Below, in pieces: positions 47,901-56,125 of a stretch of 64,000 nt of DNA. The DNA is taken from the IMG/VR virus record IMGVR_UViG_3300046170_000287, positions 1 through 64,000 of that record. The stretch is one strand, 5' to 3'. A program made the translations under genes and the position numbers. The DNA is from a virus. Every line of letters begins with the position of its first letter. The first letter of the stretch is position 1. The notes beneath the pieces are model-generated. The model worked only from the letters and a program-made list of their open reading frames with translations. It searched no databases and was not told the DNA's origin.

Positions 47901-50257
47901 GTTGCTATAACATAATCAAACGCAGCACCTAGCGCCTGTAAAGCCCAACCATTTCCATTTTGATTTGTATATACGTTTAAAACATTATTTGTATCAATAG
48001 CGCTTGCGTATTGTAGTTTTGTACCAAAAATAGTGTTAGCTTGACCCGTTGGATAACCTGGAAAAGAAGAATCAGAAGGATCTTCTACGCTAAAGAAATT
48101 TTCGCTTTCACTTAAAAAATAAGGTCCTGGTCCACCGGATGGATTTACATCAAAATAATTTCCTTGAGCATAAGCCCCAGGATAACCACTAATACCATTA
48201 GATTCTATTTCTTCTGGTATTTGTTGTAAATAATTAATAGTAGCGTTGTCACCTCTCCAATCTGTTAAACCATTACTACTAGCACTTGAAAAACTTAAAG
48301 GCTTGTATGTACTAAATATATTAGAACCTGGTTGTGGATTTCCATTATTGTCTAAAAGGCCATCATAGTTAGATAAAACTATATCTGTTTGTCTTCCATA
48401 TTTATCTGCTAATACAAAACCTACTTGATAGTTTCTATTTTGTTTTAAACTGTGTTGAGGATATTCTTCAAAATCTTGCTCACTTTTTTGGTTTGTTCCT
48501 ATGTAATAAAACAAACCATTTGGAGCGCTATTTCCTTCAATGTAGTTGCCATAAATAACTCTATTGCCAGCTGTTTCTTGTGCTAGTGCTCTAACTGGAA
48601 CTTTATCAAATGTTCTAGTAGACTCAAAACTAGGTAGTGTTTTTACAGGTTCTTTAGACTGATAAGAATATTGAAAAATATTTGTATAATTTAAAGAACT
48701 TATAAAGTCAGCATTAACTTTTATGGTTTCTAAAATTTGATAATTAGATGAATCACTTGCTTTAAATAAAACATCTATATCTGTTATTTTGTAATCATTT
48801 ATTATATCTATGCTAGGTAGTTCTATATTTAAAACAGCATTGTTTATACTGTTTTCCATAAATCTTACAACAGTTGTAACAAAAGCGTCATTTTGATCAT
48901 TGTTTAAAAAATAACCATCTTGTTTAGGTATAAAAACATCTTGACTCCACGGTGCAACAACAGAGTATTCATTATCATCAAATTTAAATCTATAACTAAA
49001 TCTAGCAAATTTTTCTGTTAAAAAATCAGGATCACCATTCCATCCGGTGTATGCTGGTTCTTTTACAACTCTTACAGAATAACCTTGTGTAGGATCTAAA
49101 ATTGTTGGGAATTGAACAGCCTGATTAGCATCTTCAATTCGTAGACCCAAATTATTAGCGCCTGCTACTATAGGATCACTATTCCAATATGTTGTTTGTG
49201 TTCCAAGTTTTTCAAACGCAAGTTGACTTGATACAACTTTACGCGATCCAGCTGGTTTAGCATTAAAACCTTGAGCGTTCGTGCCAACAGGAGTATCCCA
49301 AAGATCAGTGGATTTCATGTTTAAACCATTAGTACTACTAGGCGCACCAGCAGCATTTTGCGCTAAAGAAACCCAGTTTGCTTGTGTTGGTATTCCAAAA
49401 CCTATAGGTGCTAATCCTCTAGAATCCATTACAGCATACTTGTTGTAAAGAAGACCGTAGATTTCTCCATTGCCTGGATTGTTATCATAATAACACCAAG
49501 CACCTACGCCAGCGGCACCAGCAGCGTTCCAATCAGTTATTGAGTTTCCGTCTACTATTGAATCTCCGTTTCTGTATTTCTTAACAGCTAGATTAGATGT
49601 GGAAATAACAAATGGAATCATGCTAGTTGTAAACGGGTCAGAAGCATCTGACATGGTAGAAGGAAGCACTGTTTCTTCTGGTAAAAATGGATTAGCAACT
49701 ACACCCCTAAGGTTTATAAAATGAGGTGGAGAATTTGGTGCAAATTTAGCTACAGATATTTGATCTTCATTATAATAATAACTATTATTTGCTGAAGCTA
49801 TGTCTACATTTATTTTTCTTGGTTGATTTTTATTGTCAGTAAAAAATAACAAATTTTCAATTAAATTAATAGCGTTGACTCTATTTTGTGTAGAAAAATT
49901 TAACCAACTACCAGATACTAAAGTTTGAATAGAACCAGCAGTTTCTGTAAATACATCTATAGAACAATATGCTGATGAGGGCGCCGTATCAAAACCTGTA
50001 TAATCTGTTTTAAAAACAAATGCTCTAGCATTACTTTCATCTACATAAACACCAATTATAACAGCATTTACTCCAGCTGGATTATTATTAGATATTAAAA
50101 AATTACCAGGTATAGATTCTAAAGCACCTACATCACTTGCTTCTGATCTAGACACAGCAACGTTTAAAGCATCTCTATATTGATTGCTAGGTATTAATCT
50201 TTCGTCTAGGTCTTTGTTCATTTTAGACCCGATGAAACTGTTTTTAGATTCGGCCAT
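44933..50257 (-). CDS. Large tail protein with stabilisation-type N-terminus and FISUMP insert (1774 aa)
   Basis: The N-terminus (MAESKNSFIGSKMNKDLDER, then INLIENLLFFTDNKNQPRKI near residue 130) resembles tail stabilisation/nozzle proteins of podophages. At about residues 228-345 a FISUMP-type domain is inserted: GVGAWCYYDNNPGNGEIYG then LLYNKYAVMDSRGLAPIGFG, PTQANWVSL and GFNAKPAGSRK, typical of Bacteroidota/Fibrobacteres surface proteins. The remaining 1400 residues are Asn/Ser/Gly/Pro-rich beta domains without named fold. A receptor-facing role for the insert is inferred. It is the second longest protein here. Confidence 0.75.
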   Translation of the reverse strand: MAESKNSFIGSKMNKDLDERLIPSNQYRDALNVAVSRSEASDVGALESIPGNFLISNNNPAGVNAVIIGVYVDESNARAFVFKTDYTGFDTAPSSAYCSIDVFTETAGSIQTLVSGSWLNFSTQNRVNAINLIENLLFFTDNKNQPRKINVDIASANNSYYYNEDQISVAKFAPNSPPHFINLRGVVANPFLPEETVLPSTMSDASDPFTTSMIPFVISTSNLAVKKYRNGDSIVDGNSITDWNAAGAAGVGAWCYYDNNPGNGEIYGLLYNKYAVMDSRGLAPIGFGIPTQANWVSLAQNAAGAPSSTNGLNMKSTDLWDTPVGTNAQGFNAKPAGSRKVVSSQLAFEKLGTQTTYWNSDPIVAGANNLGLRIEDANQAVQFPTILDPTQGYSVRVVKEPAYTGWNGDPDFLTEKFARFSYRFKFDDNEYSVVAPWSQDVFIPKQDGYFLNNDQNDAFVTTVVRFMENSINNAVLNIELPSIDIINDYKITDIDVLFKASDSSNYQILETIKVNADFISSLNYTNIFQYSYQSKEPVKTLPSFESTRTFDKVPVRALAQETAGNRVIYGNYIEGNSAPNGLFYYIGTNQKSEQDFEEYPQHSLKQNRNYQVGFVLADKYGRQTDIVLSNYDGLLDNNGNPQPGSNIFSTYKPLSFSSASSNGLTDWRGDNATINYLQQIPEEIESNGISGYPGAYAQGNYFDVNPSGGPGPYFLSESENFFSVEDPSDSSFPGYPTGQANTIFGTKLQYASAIDTNNVLNVYTNQNGNGWALQALGAAFDYVIATSGPFLRVTFNNALPVRTNVKVEILYGPNRRHKYQAGGSFTQTPLFPNFANTYTSYFAVGKKWTGEYIDYTETTSVTPVDAGHTEPYGVIFETKEQISIKYLFNATPAAQNPPSLSAVRTFASYDINPLGFYTYRVGIKQKEQDYYNAYLPGFINGYPIFTSGAGAGGTPIPSEVEINEIYFSTLVADNINKIPRNLQEVGPIQNQFTSDSAVFPRVENQAAFFTTFSGNTEYELITNKQFLPASTADRADLVGGIDDAFPSIGPEEVDDQGVVVPGQVPPFLNNNAIYNYDQKPQVVKFTSSEPIGLTTGLYTAPEAAGSTTRGNYPYSPNLSLSIVETSPFVSNLELFYETSTGGLISDINNDIANDNDIITNVTPVNVNFPESTVVGTTITSPFFPQENGVSLTDTTGEFVTIFNHDTQGNLDTSVDYADTFNPSFTLVNGGVGGYTIQTAKTFYAGQPAGANPTPLEPDTCADQRGRYLARIAFTMANNTVVERNVTLQLTNSDPVISDPNFIPTGNILDYSDGKTICSHNVTNTAPISPGGANGSATLASPSGSPPQSTGNDQVMFATGVSPETQNTGYGWSVDRVVKTNGLGDVTTWDSSWVVGSTQYAGLPQDIVNITFQAPRVNSGGVFKQRFTLQMINSEGVDTTQSSTVGGAGQYNATMVLKDTSSQTEEVVINWIVGQQDFTDLRYRFFDKDTNGVDLGTYLELFGSGGNDGEFNNPNEATDPNSTSWGMNPGFDATKVRTTYFQILNYTRPQQGNPPFSGKYYIYGRLLMPNNLPNSPSAQVIVPSNTPPNNTATADVGFIKPDGTQPYNFASWSVSSQQSQPTGSYSFSSWAIIGEVDGFDPTNNQQAVDVTPGQQNPTPPTATGTYDYNNGALLNCVFQYFNSGNAPNSTRFQIFKSTETINPLNIPGSTVPVSFSSLGTSSVDINFYGNGNNDVFPGAGYQPGSQGLGAQQDRYPLATGYNNPGGANQQFLKGP

Positions 50258-50263
50258 TAAATT

Positions 50264-51502
50264 CTAGTGTTTTATCCATTTAGATTTACCTCTCATAACT
50301 TGATTTATTTCATCAAGCTTAATATTAGATAATCTTATTTTTGCGTTTCTAAGTTTAGCTCTTTTTTCCTTTTTAAGTCTTTGAACAATATACTCAGGTT
50401 GACCAAGTCTAGTAGATATTATAGCGTGAAGTATGTAGGCGTACATAGCTTCTTCTGCCATTTTAGGTACTTTAGAATCTAAATCATACGCTAAACCGTC
50501 TGATATGTATTCTAAAATAATTAATTTATCTTTTAAGTTACTAGAAAAAGAAACTTTACCTTCTCTTTCGTTCATATTAAACCAGCCGTTTACTTGACTA
50601 TACTGAGGATCTAAACCGTATTGTTGACCGTAAAACAAACCATTATCAAAACCATAGTAATTTGCCCAATAAGCAAACTCATCTAGATTATTAAAAAAGT
50701 TTTGATTTATCAACGAATCATTAGCGTTTTTCCATCTCTCTACTGTTATAGATGTTCCTTCTGTATTTTCACCAAAATTATCTTGAGTTGGAATACCTAA
50801 GTTATCTTGTGTAGGTGTTTCATAAGGACTTTTTGTTAAATTATTTGCTGGATATATAGGTCTTTTAACACCTAGTTGATCTATCCAAGAAAAATTTACA
50901 TAGTTAACATAGTCTTGTGGAAGTGCTAAACTTAAGCTAGGTGGTATAGTTAATTCTTGAGAGCTTATACTTTTTAAAGTGTCATAACTAAACTCTTGCA
51001 TTGCTCTTTTAGCATGAAATATAACATCAGTTCTTTTTACGTTTGGTATAAGTTTTTGCATACCTACGTAAGCAACCATGAAATTGTTTATAACGTCATT
51101 TACTTTTACGTATTGATAACTACCATAGTTTTCTTCAACAGTATCTCCATATGCTTTTTCAGCTTCTGTTTGACCGTAATTACCACCGTCTAATCTTTTT
51201 AACTGCACCGCTATATATATACTAGCGGTTAGTGCTCCAGTTATAGTTATAACGTTTTTACTAACTGTATAATCACTAGTATACTCTGACCAACTGTTTG
51301 GATTTGGCATACCAGTTGTACTAGTGTATATTTTAAAATTATTTAATGCATAATTAACATCACTAGGATTGTAACTTCCAAAAATTAAATCTGTGTTGAA
51401 AGTAGTTGTAAACTTTTGACCGCTAAGAGTCCCGCTTGCTGCGCCTCTAAAAGCTTGTACGCCTTGGTAATATTGTTCGTTATTTTCTGTTATTAAACCC
51501 AT
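50264..51502 (-). CDS. Head-tail connector/ring-type protein (412 aa)
   Basis: 412 aa. HAKRAMQEFSYDTLKSISSQ and TIPPSLSLALPQDYVNYVNF in the middle, preceded by a beta-sandwich-like region. This pattern recalls podophage connector or ring proteins in marine phages. It directly precedes the 1774-aa tail gene and follows the 309-aa gene, as expected for a neck component. Confidence 0.6.
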   Translation of the reverse strand: MGLITENNEQYYQGVQAFRGAASGTLSGQKFTTTFNTDLIFGSYNPSDVNYALNNFKIYTSTTGMPNPNSWSEYTSDYTVSKNVITITGALTASIYIAVQLKRLDGGNYGQTEAEKAYGDTVEENYGSYQYVKVNDVINNFMVAYVGMQKLIPNVKRTDVIFHAKRAMQEFSYDTLKSISSQELTIPPSLSLALPQDYVNYVNFSWIDQLGVKRPIYPANNLTKSPYETPTQDNLGIPTQDNFGENTEGTSITVERWKNANDSLINQNFFNNLDEFAYWANYYGFDNGLFYGQQYGLDPQYSQVNGWFNMNEREGKVSFSSNLKDKLIILEYISDGLAYDLDSKVPKMAEEAMYAYILHAIISTRLGQPEYIVQRLKKEKRAKLRNAKIRLSNIKLDEINQVMRGKSKWIKH

Positions 51503-51508
51503 GTGCTA

Positions 51509-52438
51509 TTAATTTCTTGCGTTAGCTTTTTCTTGTGCAACTTCTCTAGCCGCAACATCAATTATAGTAGGATCTTTTATTACAACACCAGCATATAATA
51601 ATATTTTTAAAATAACATTTGTTTGCTCGGTAGGTTCAAGCTCAAAATCAATTGAACTAGAAGGATCCCACACATAATAACCCGTAGAAGATGTGAAGTT
51701 CCATAAAACATCATTTGGTTTTCTTATATAACTAGCCTGCACTTCTGAAGATATGCTTTGAGGATATATTATTATATTATTGTTTTCGTATAAATACACT
51801 GGATAATGCAAAGAGGGTTTTGTTAGTGTTGATAAATTTAATTTAGCTAATTGATTTCTTTCAACTCTTTCAACTTCTTTATCTTGCTCAAATATAACAG
51901 TACCTAGTTTATAAAAATCACTAGGATAAAGAGTTATTAATATTACATCACCAGCATTAGGAATACTACCTGTTAAATTAAAAAAACCGCCAGTTATATT
52001 AAAACTACTATAAGATTGCCCGTTTAAAGTAACTACTACAACACTTTGCTCTACTTGAGCTTGAGTTATTGTAGTTAAAGCAAAAGATGTTGTTAAAGGA
52101 TTTGTTACAGCGTATGTGTATGTTTGAGTTCCGCTTGCTACACCTGAAGAAGATGGTGGTGTAAATAATTTAGTTAAACCAGCGCCATTGTAATTACAGT
52201 CGCCAATTTGCTTAAAAATGTCTAGTTTTTGTTGAACATTACTATACCTGTCCCCGTATTCACTTTCATTTTGAGAAAAATTAGACTGTTGATAAATAGT
52301 TTGAAAATACTCTTCAACAGTTTCTAGTTGAACTTGAGTGGCTATTTTATTAAACTCATTAGGAGTCATATAACCCCTTTGTTCTTTATTTATAATTAAT
52401 AAGACTGTTTTATATACCGTATCTACGTTTATAGCCAT
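51509..52438 (-). CDS. Head completion/adaptor-type protein (309 aa)
   Basis: The first 70 residues contain DTVYKTVLLIINKEQRGYMT then PNEFNKIATQVQLETVEEYF, a helical motif that I recall in head completion proteins of marine phages. The C-terminal half is mixed beta. It follows the 271-aa gene with a hairpin between. Adaptor or gatekeeper function is inferred from position only. Confidence 0.6.
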   Translation of the reverse strand: MAINVDTVYKTVLLIINKEQRGYMTPNEFNKIATQVQLETVEEYFQTIYQQSNFSQNESEYGDRYSNVQQKLDIFKQIGDCNYNGAGLTKLFTPPSSSGVASGTQTYTYAVTNPLTTSFALTTITQAQVEQSVVVVTLNGQSYSSFNITGGFFNLTGSIPNAGDVILITLYPSDFYKLGTVIFEQDKEVERVERNQLAKLNLSTLTKPSLHYPVYLYENNNIIIYPQSISSEVQASYIRKPNDVLWNFTSSTGYYVWDPSSSIDFELEPTEQTNVILKILLYAGVVIKDPTIIDVAAREVAQEKANARN

Positions 52439-52452
52439 TTTTTATTTTTTAT

Positions 52453-52491
52453 ATACTATAAAGGCGGCCGAAACCGCCTATATTATAGTAT
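52453..52491. terminator. Hairpin between two head genes
   Basis: ATACTATA..AGGCGG pairs with CCGCCT..TATAGTAT, a 6-bp GC stem extended by an 8-bp AT stem, 6-nt loop. On the minus strand the GC stem is followed by TTTATAG, so a partial terminator is likely. It overlaps an AAGTGA-type motif (52481-52497). Confidence 0.6.
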
Positions 52492-52497
52492 CACTTG
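52481..52497 (-). promoter_or_regulatory. Candidate late motif AAGTGATACTATAATA
   Basis: On the minus strand ACAAGTGATACTATAATA lies between the 271-aa gene stop and the hairpin; TATAAT follows AAGTGA closely. It is the copy most like a standalone promoter and would serve the 309-aa gene and its downstream partners. Confidence 0.35.
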
Positions 52498-52500
52498 TTT

Positions 52501-53316
52501 TTATAGTTTTTTATCTATAGACTTATAGATCTCAACACCTTCATCTGTTTTTAAGAAAGCAGCAAATGCTGAGTAAGGGTTTTCGTCAAAAGGTACATTC
52601 ATTAGTTTTCTACCGTTTGATCCCCATGTAAATGTTCTTTGATCACCTGATAGATTAATTATACCAGCTTCAGCAGCTCTAATAGCTGTATTTCTTAATT
52701 GAACATTGTCATCATTAGCTAAGCTAATAAATAATTGTGGGTTAGATCTCGCGAATAAACGTATGTCTCTTTTAAGTTCTTTAGAGCTCATGTCATTTAC
52801 TTTTGAGCCAACTTCTACTCTTAAAATAGCTTCAATTTGATCTATCTCCATATTTCTAGCTGCATTTAAAGCATCAATCTGCATGTCTAAAACATCTAAT
52901 TGATCTTCAGCTTCTGCCACAGCACTAAACTCTTCATATAACTTACCTTTTAAAGGGTGGTATAAAGATAATAGTTTTTGTAGATTTTGTTTTTCTTTAG
53001 GAACACGTAAAGATCCGTCAATAAATCTAATGTGACCCATTGTGCATTCACCTTTTTGCTCATCTACTAGTGGTGAATCTTGATTTGTAGCATATCTTAT
53101 TTCTCTTTGTTTACCTGTTTTTGTGTCAAAATAAAGTAAAGCGTGTTTTCTAGTATGCTTACCAGGTATTGTAAGAGTTAAAGGAGATTTATTTCCTTTT
53201 AAATAATAAATTCTATCTTTAATTTCCCACTCATTTTTTGTGGGTTTAGGAGCGGTTTTTACCGCAACCTCTTGAGGTGCAACCTCAATAGTTTCTGCTG
53301 TAGCTTTTTTAGCCAT
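52501..53316 (-). CDS. Head-associated protein (271 aa), unknown
   Basis: 271 aa, basic N-terminus (MAKKATAETIEVAPQEVAVK), a beta domain (KSPLTLTIPGKHTRKHALLY), helices around residues 130-190 (DVLDMQIDALNAARNMEID) and a compact C-terminus. Follows the capsid gene. A decoration, head vertex or capsid-associated protein is likely, but there is no diagnostic motif. Confidence 0.6.
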   Translation of the reverse strand: MAKKATAETIEVAPQEVAVKTAPKPTKNEWEIKDRIYYLKGNKSPLTLTIPGKHTRKHALLYFDTKTGKQREIRYATNQDSPLVDEQKGECTMGHIRFIDGSLRVPKEKQNLQKLLSLYHPLKGKLYEEFSAVAEAEDQLDVLDMQIDALNAARNMEIDQIEAILRVEVGSKVNDMSSKELKRDIRLFARSNPQLFISLANDDNVQLRNTAIRAAEAGIINLSGDQRTFTWGSNGRKLMNVPFDENPYSAFAAFLKTDEGVEIYKSIDKKL

Positions 53317-53343
53317 AATATAATAAAATTAAATAGTTATAAA

Positions 53344-53376
53344 AATAATACCCCGCCCGAAGACGGGGATATTATT
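53344..53376. terminator. Terminator hairpin after the major capsid gene
   Basis: AATAATA-CCCCG pairs with CGGGG-ATATTATT across an 8-nt loop. On the minus strand it is followed by TATTATTTTTATAAC, U-rich. It lies 15 bp after the capsid stop and would end or attenuate transcription, leaving a surplus of capsid mRNA. Confidence 0.8.
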
Positions 53377-53391
53377 AAGTTTGAATCATTA

Positions 53392-54879
53392 TTAGATTCC
53401 TTTGAATAATACAAAGTTGTTAGCAGCTTGTGTTACTAAACATCTTTCAGATAGGAAGTTTACTTCCATAGCATCTAATGTAGATGTAAACGCTCCACCA
53501 GCAGAACCAGTCAACCAAGACTTCATACGACGATCATCAGCTTGTGAAGCTCTGTATCGTACATGTAAGAAAGGTCTACGTATGTTAGTTCCTAATACTT
53601 GATCGTATACTGTTGATGTTCCAGCAGGTACTAATACACCTTCAATAGAACTAATTCCAGCCATACCTCCACGAGTAGAAGCATCGTTCAAATATTTCCA
53701 GTCAGTTTTGTAGAAATCATAAGATCCTCTACGGAAACCACTAAATCCAAGATTTAATGCCATTTCCTCAGAGTTTTCAAATAAACCAAAAGCAGTACCA
53801 CCGGCAGTTCCACCAGAGATCGCAGCTAGCATATCATCAAAATCAAGAGCTGTTTGTCTTTGTAAGAAAAGCATATTTTCTTCAATAGCGCCTTGAGTAT
53901 CTAAGTTTTTCAAAATAGCGTCAAATTCGTCTAGTCCAGCAGCAGCAGTGAATCCTACTTCTACGTTACCACGAGCTTGAATAGCAGCAAAAAGACCTTC
54001 TGATCCTCTTTGTGTTGCTCCACCTACAGTGTCAAATTCAGCTTCAACCATAGACATTTCTAGGTAATCTTCAAAACGTAGTCTTGTTTCAGACTCAGCT
54101 TTTAAATACCATAAATATCCAGATGTTCCGTCTTCAGTAGCAACTTCAACCCAACCAATCTGTGCCATATCAGAACCATTAACTACGTATTGGCTTCTTA
54201 GGATAATTGGTGAATTAGAAAATTGTGTAAACTGAGGCTCAACTGAAATTCTAGCTTGGTTTGCACCACCTGCGGCAAAAGCTCCGTCCATATCTTGTCC
54301 TTTAGCGTATTGAGAACCGTAAACAAATACTTTAGCACCAGTAGTAGCAGCAGCTCCAGCAGCAATACCACCTATTTGAACATTGTCAAATGGTTGTACT
54401 ACGATATCTTCAGCCGCAAGACCAGATCCAGCGTATGCACCAGAGTTAGTTACGATAGCTTTGCTTTCCTCACCTGTTACAGGGTTTAAGAAAACAATAG
54501 TATCATTGATCGAAATAACATTAGCTAATCCAGCAGTACCAGCTACAAATAAGGTAATAGTACTTGTAGTACCAGCTGCGTTAACAACTTCTACGCCTTT
54601 ATAGCTAATATGTAATCTGTTTTGCTCAGACCAAATTACTTGATCAGATGTCATTGGCATTTCAGCGCCAACCATTCTCAAGAATCCAGATAACGTTCTG
54701 TTTCCATAACGCTCTACTTCTTGTTCATAGATCTCAGGTAGATACTGTTGAGCAAAAGTGTCACCACCATTACCAGCGCCAGCAGCACCGGCAGGATCAT
54801 TAAATTGTAGGTAGTTGCTATTTAAAATCTCTTGCGTTTGCGAAGGGACTAAACTACCAAATTGAGGAGTTAAACTCAT
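53392..54879 (-). CDS. Major capsid protein
   Basis: 495 aa of balanced composition. It starts MSLTPQFGSLVPSQTQEILN; FAQQYLPEIYEQEVERYGNR then TLSGFLRMVGAEMPMTSDQV are the N-terminal helices, with a HK97-like long helix (EYLEMSMVEAEFDTVGG region) and beta-rich P/A domains. Position after scaffold-like and portal genes, size and composition all fit a capsid subunit. The coding sequence avoids rare codons and is followed by a terminator, consistent with strong expression. Confidence 0.8.
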   Translation of the reverse strand: MSLTPQFGSLVPSQTQEILNSNYLQFNDPAGAAGAGNGGDTFAQQYLPEIYEQEVERYGNRTLSGFLRMVGAEMPMTSDQVIWSEQNRLHISYKGVEVVNAAGTTSTITLFVAGTAGLANVISINDTIVFLNPVTGEESKAIVTNSGAYAGSGLAAEDIVVQPFDNVQIGGIAAGAAATTGAKVFVYGSQYAKGQDMDGAFAAGGANQARISVEPQFTQFSNSPIILRSQYVVNGSDMAQIGWVEVATEDGTSGYLWYLKAESETRLRFEDYLEMSMVEAEFDTVGGATQRGSEGLFAAIQARGNVEVGFTAAAGLDEFDAILKNLDTQGAIEENMLFLQRQTALDFDDMLAAISGGTAGGTAFGLFENSEEMALNLGFSGFRRGSYDFYKTDWKYLNDASTRGGMAGISSIEGVLVPAGTSTVYDQVLGTNIRRPFLHVRYRASQADDRRMKSWLTGSAGGAFTSTLDAMEVNFLSERCLVTQAANNFVLFKGI

Positions 54880-54894
54880 AATTTTAAGTTTTTA

Positions 54895-56094
54895 TTAGTT
54901 AAATTTTTTAGTTTTTATTTTAAGTTTTGTAGAATCAGCACCTGAAATCGCTCTTACTTTAAAACCGTTTAAAAACACATCTCCTTGAGAAGTCCTAGCT
55001 TTAGCGTTACTCAAGTTTTTTGATTTGTTTACAACGTCTTTTACAGCGTCTGCTTTTCCTTGCTCATAAAAATGAGCGGCAATCTTATCTACGTTTTCAG
55101 CAGCATACATAGCCTTGTGATAACCATTTACATCTTTAACACTACCGTTTTCGTCAAGGAACTTCCCAACGAGGTTTGTTATATTAGACTGGTTTTCTGC
55201 AACTTTATCTTTGTTTTGAATATTATACTTATATTTCTTTTCACCAACACTGATATCAAAACCTTTGAAATCATCGCTAAAAAGCTTTTTTGTATTATCT
55301 TTAAACGTTTGATGCTGTTGCTCAGCTTGTTCTTGTTGCTTATTATATCTATTGAAAAAATCCATAGCTTTTTGTTGTTCTTGAGTAACGCCCGGTCTCA
55401 ACTTGATCTCGTCGTAATATTTACTCTTTGTTTCTTCTAAAAAGTTTTTGGCTTTTGCAACTTCTTCTTTAAATGCAAGTTTTTTCTTTCTTGCATCTCT
55501 TTCCTCGTCTATGTCTTCATCTATAACAAAATCTTCTAATAAAAGATCTATATCTTCAGACTCTAGATAAGGCTTATTTTTTTTGTAATACTCTTTTAAT
55601 AAAGTAACATCGTCAACGCTAGAGTAGTCGGCGTTTAAACGAGTATAATCTTCTATTGTCCCACCTGTTTCTTCCATGAAAGAAATTAGCTTTTCAATAT
55701 TTTCAGGTAAAGGTTTACCTAATACTTTTTCATCTCTAATAGCTTCCTTAACATCTGCTTCAACTTGTTTAACTTCAGCTTCAGTTACTTCTTGGATTGG
55801 AGAAAACCCTTCAGTAGTCTCGTTGGACTCTTGTACAGGTTCTTCCACCTTGTCGCTATCTCCGGATGGTGTATCTCCAGATACCTTTTCTGTTTCTCCG
55901 ATTTGAATGGCATCGTCTTCTTTTTTTATTTCTACTTTAGTTACATTATCTTCTAACTCTACTAAAGGTTCTTTTGGATTAACATTTACTTTTACAATGT
56001 TATCTTTTGTTTCTACTAGTTTTTTAGGTGTTTTCTTTTTAATTTTAAAATCACCCTCCTGCTTAACAGGTTCATTTGTTTTTACTTCTGACAT
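54895..56094 (-). CDS. Scaffold-like acidic protein (399 aa)
   Basis: Highly acidic and helical. The N-terminal half is Lys/Glu-rich low complexity (TKVEIKKEDDAIQIGETEKV). Residues 160-290 form coiled-coil helices (ARKKKLAFKEEVAKAKNFLE, NRYNKQQEQAEQQHQTFKD) with a basic C-terminus (KTKKFN). Such acidic coiled-coil genes between portal and capsid are typical scaffolds. No protease motif was seen. Confidence 0.7.
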   Translation of the reverse strand: MSEVKTNEPVKQEGDFKIKKKTPKKLVETKDNIVKVNVNPKEPLVELEDNVTKVEIKKEDDAIQIGETEKVSGDTPSGDSDKVEEPVQESNETTEGFSPIQEVTEAEVKQVEADVKEAIRDEKVLGKPLPENIEKLISFMEETGGTIEDYTRLNADYSSVDDVTLLKEYYKKNKPYLESEDIDLLLEDFVIDEDIDEERDARKKKLAFKEEVAKAKNFLEETKSKYYDEIKLRPGVTQEQQKAMDFFNRYNKQQEQAEQQHQTFKDNTKKLFSDDFKGFDISVGEKKYKYNIQNKDKVAENQSNITNLVGKFLDENGSVKDVNGYHKAMYAAENVDKIAAHFYEQGKADAVKDVVNKSKNLSNAKARTSQGDVFLNGFKVRAISGADSTKLKIKTKKFN

Positions 56095-56125
56095 AATATA
56101 ATATAATTAAATAATTAAATAACGT

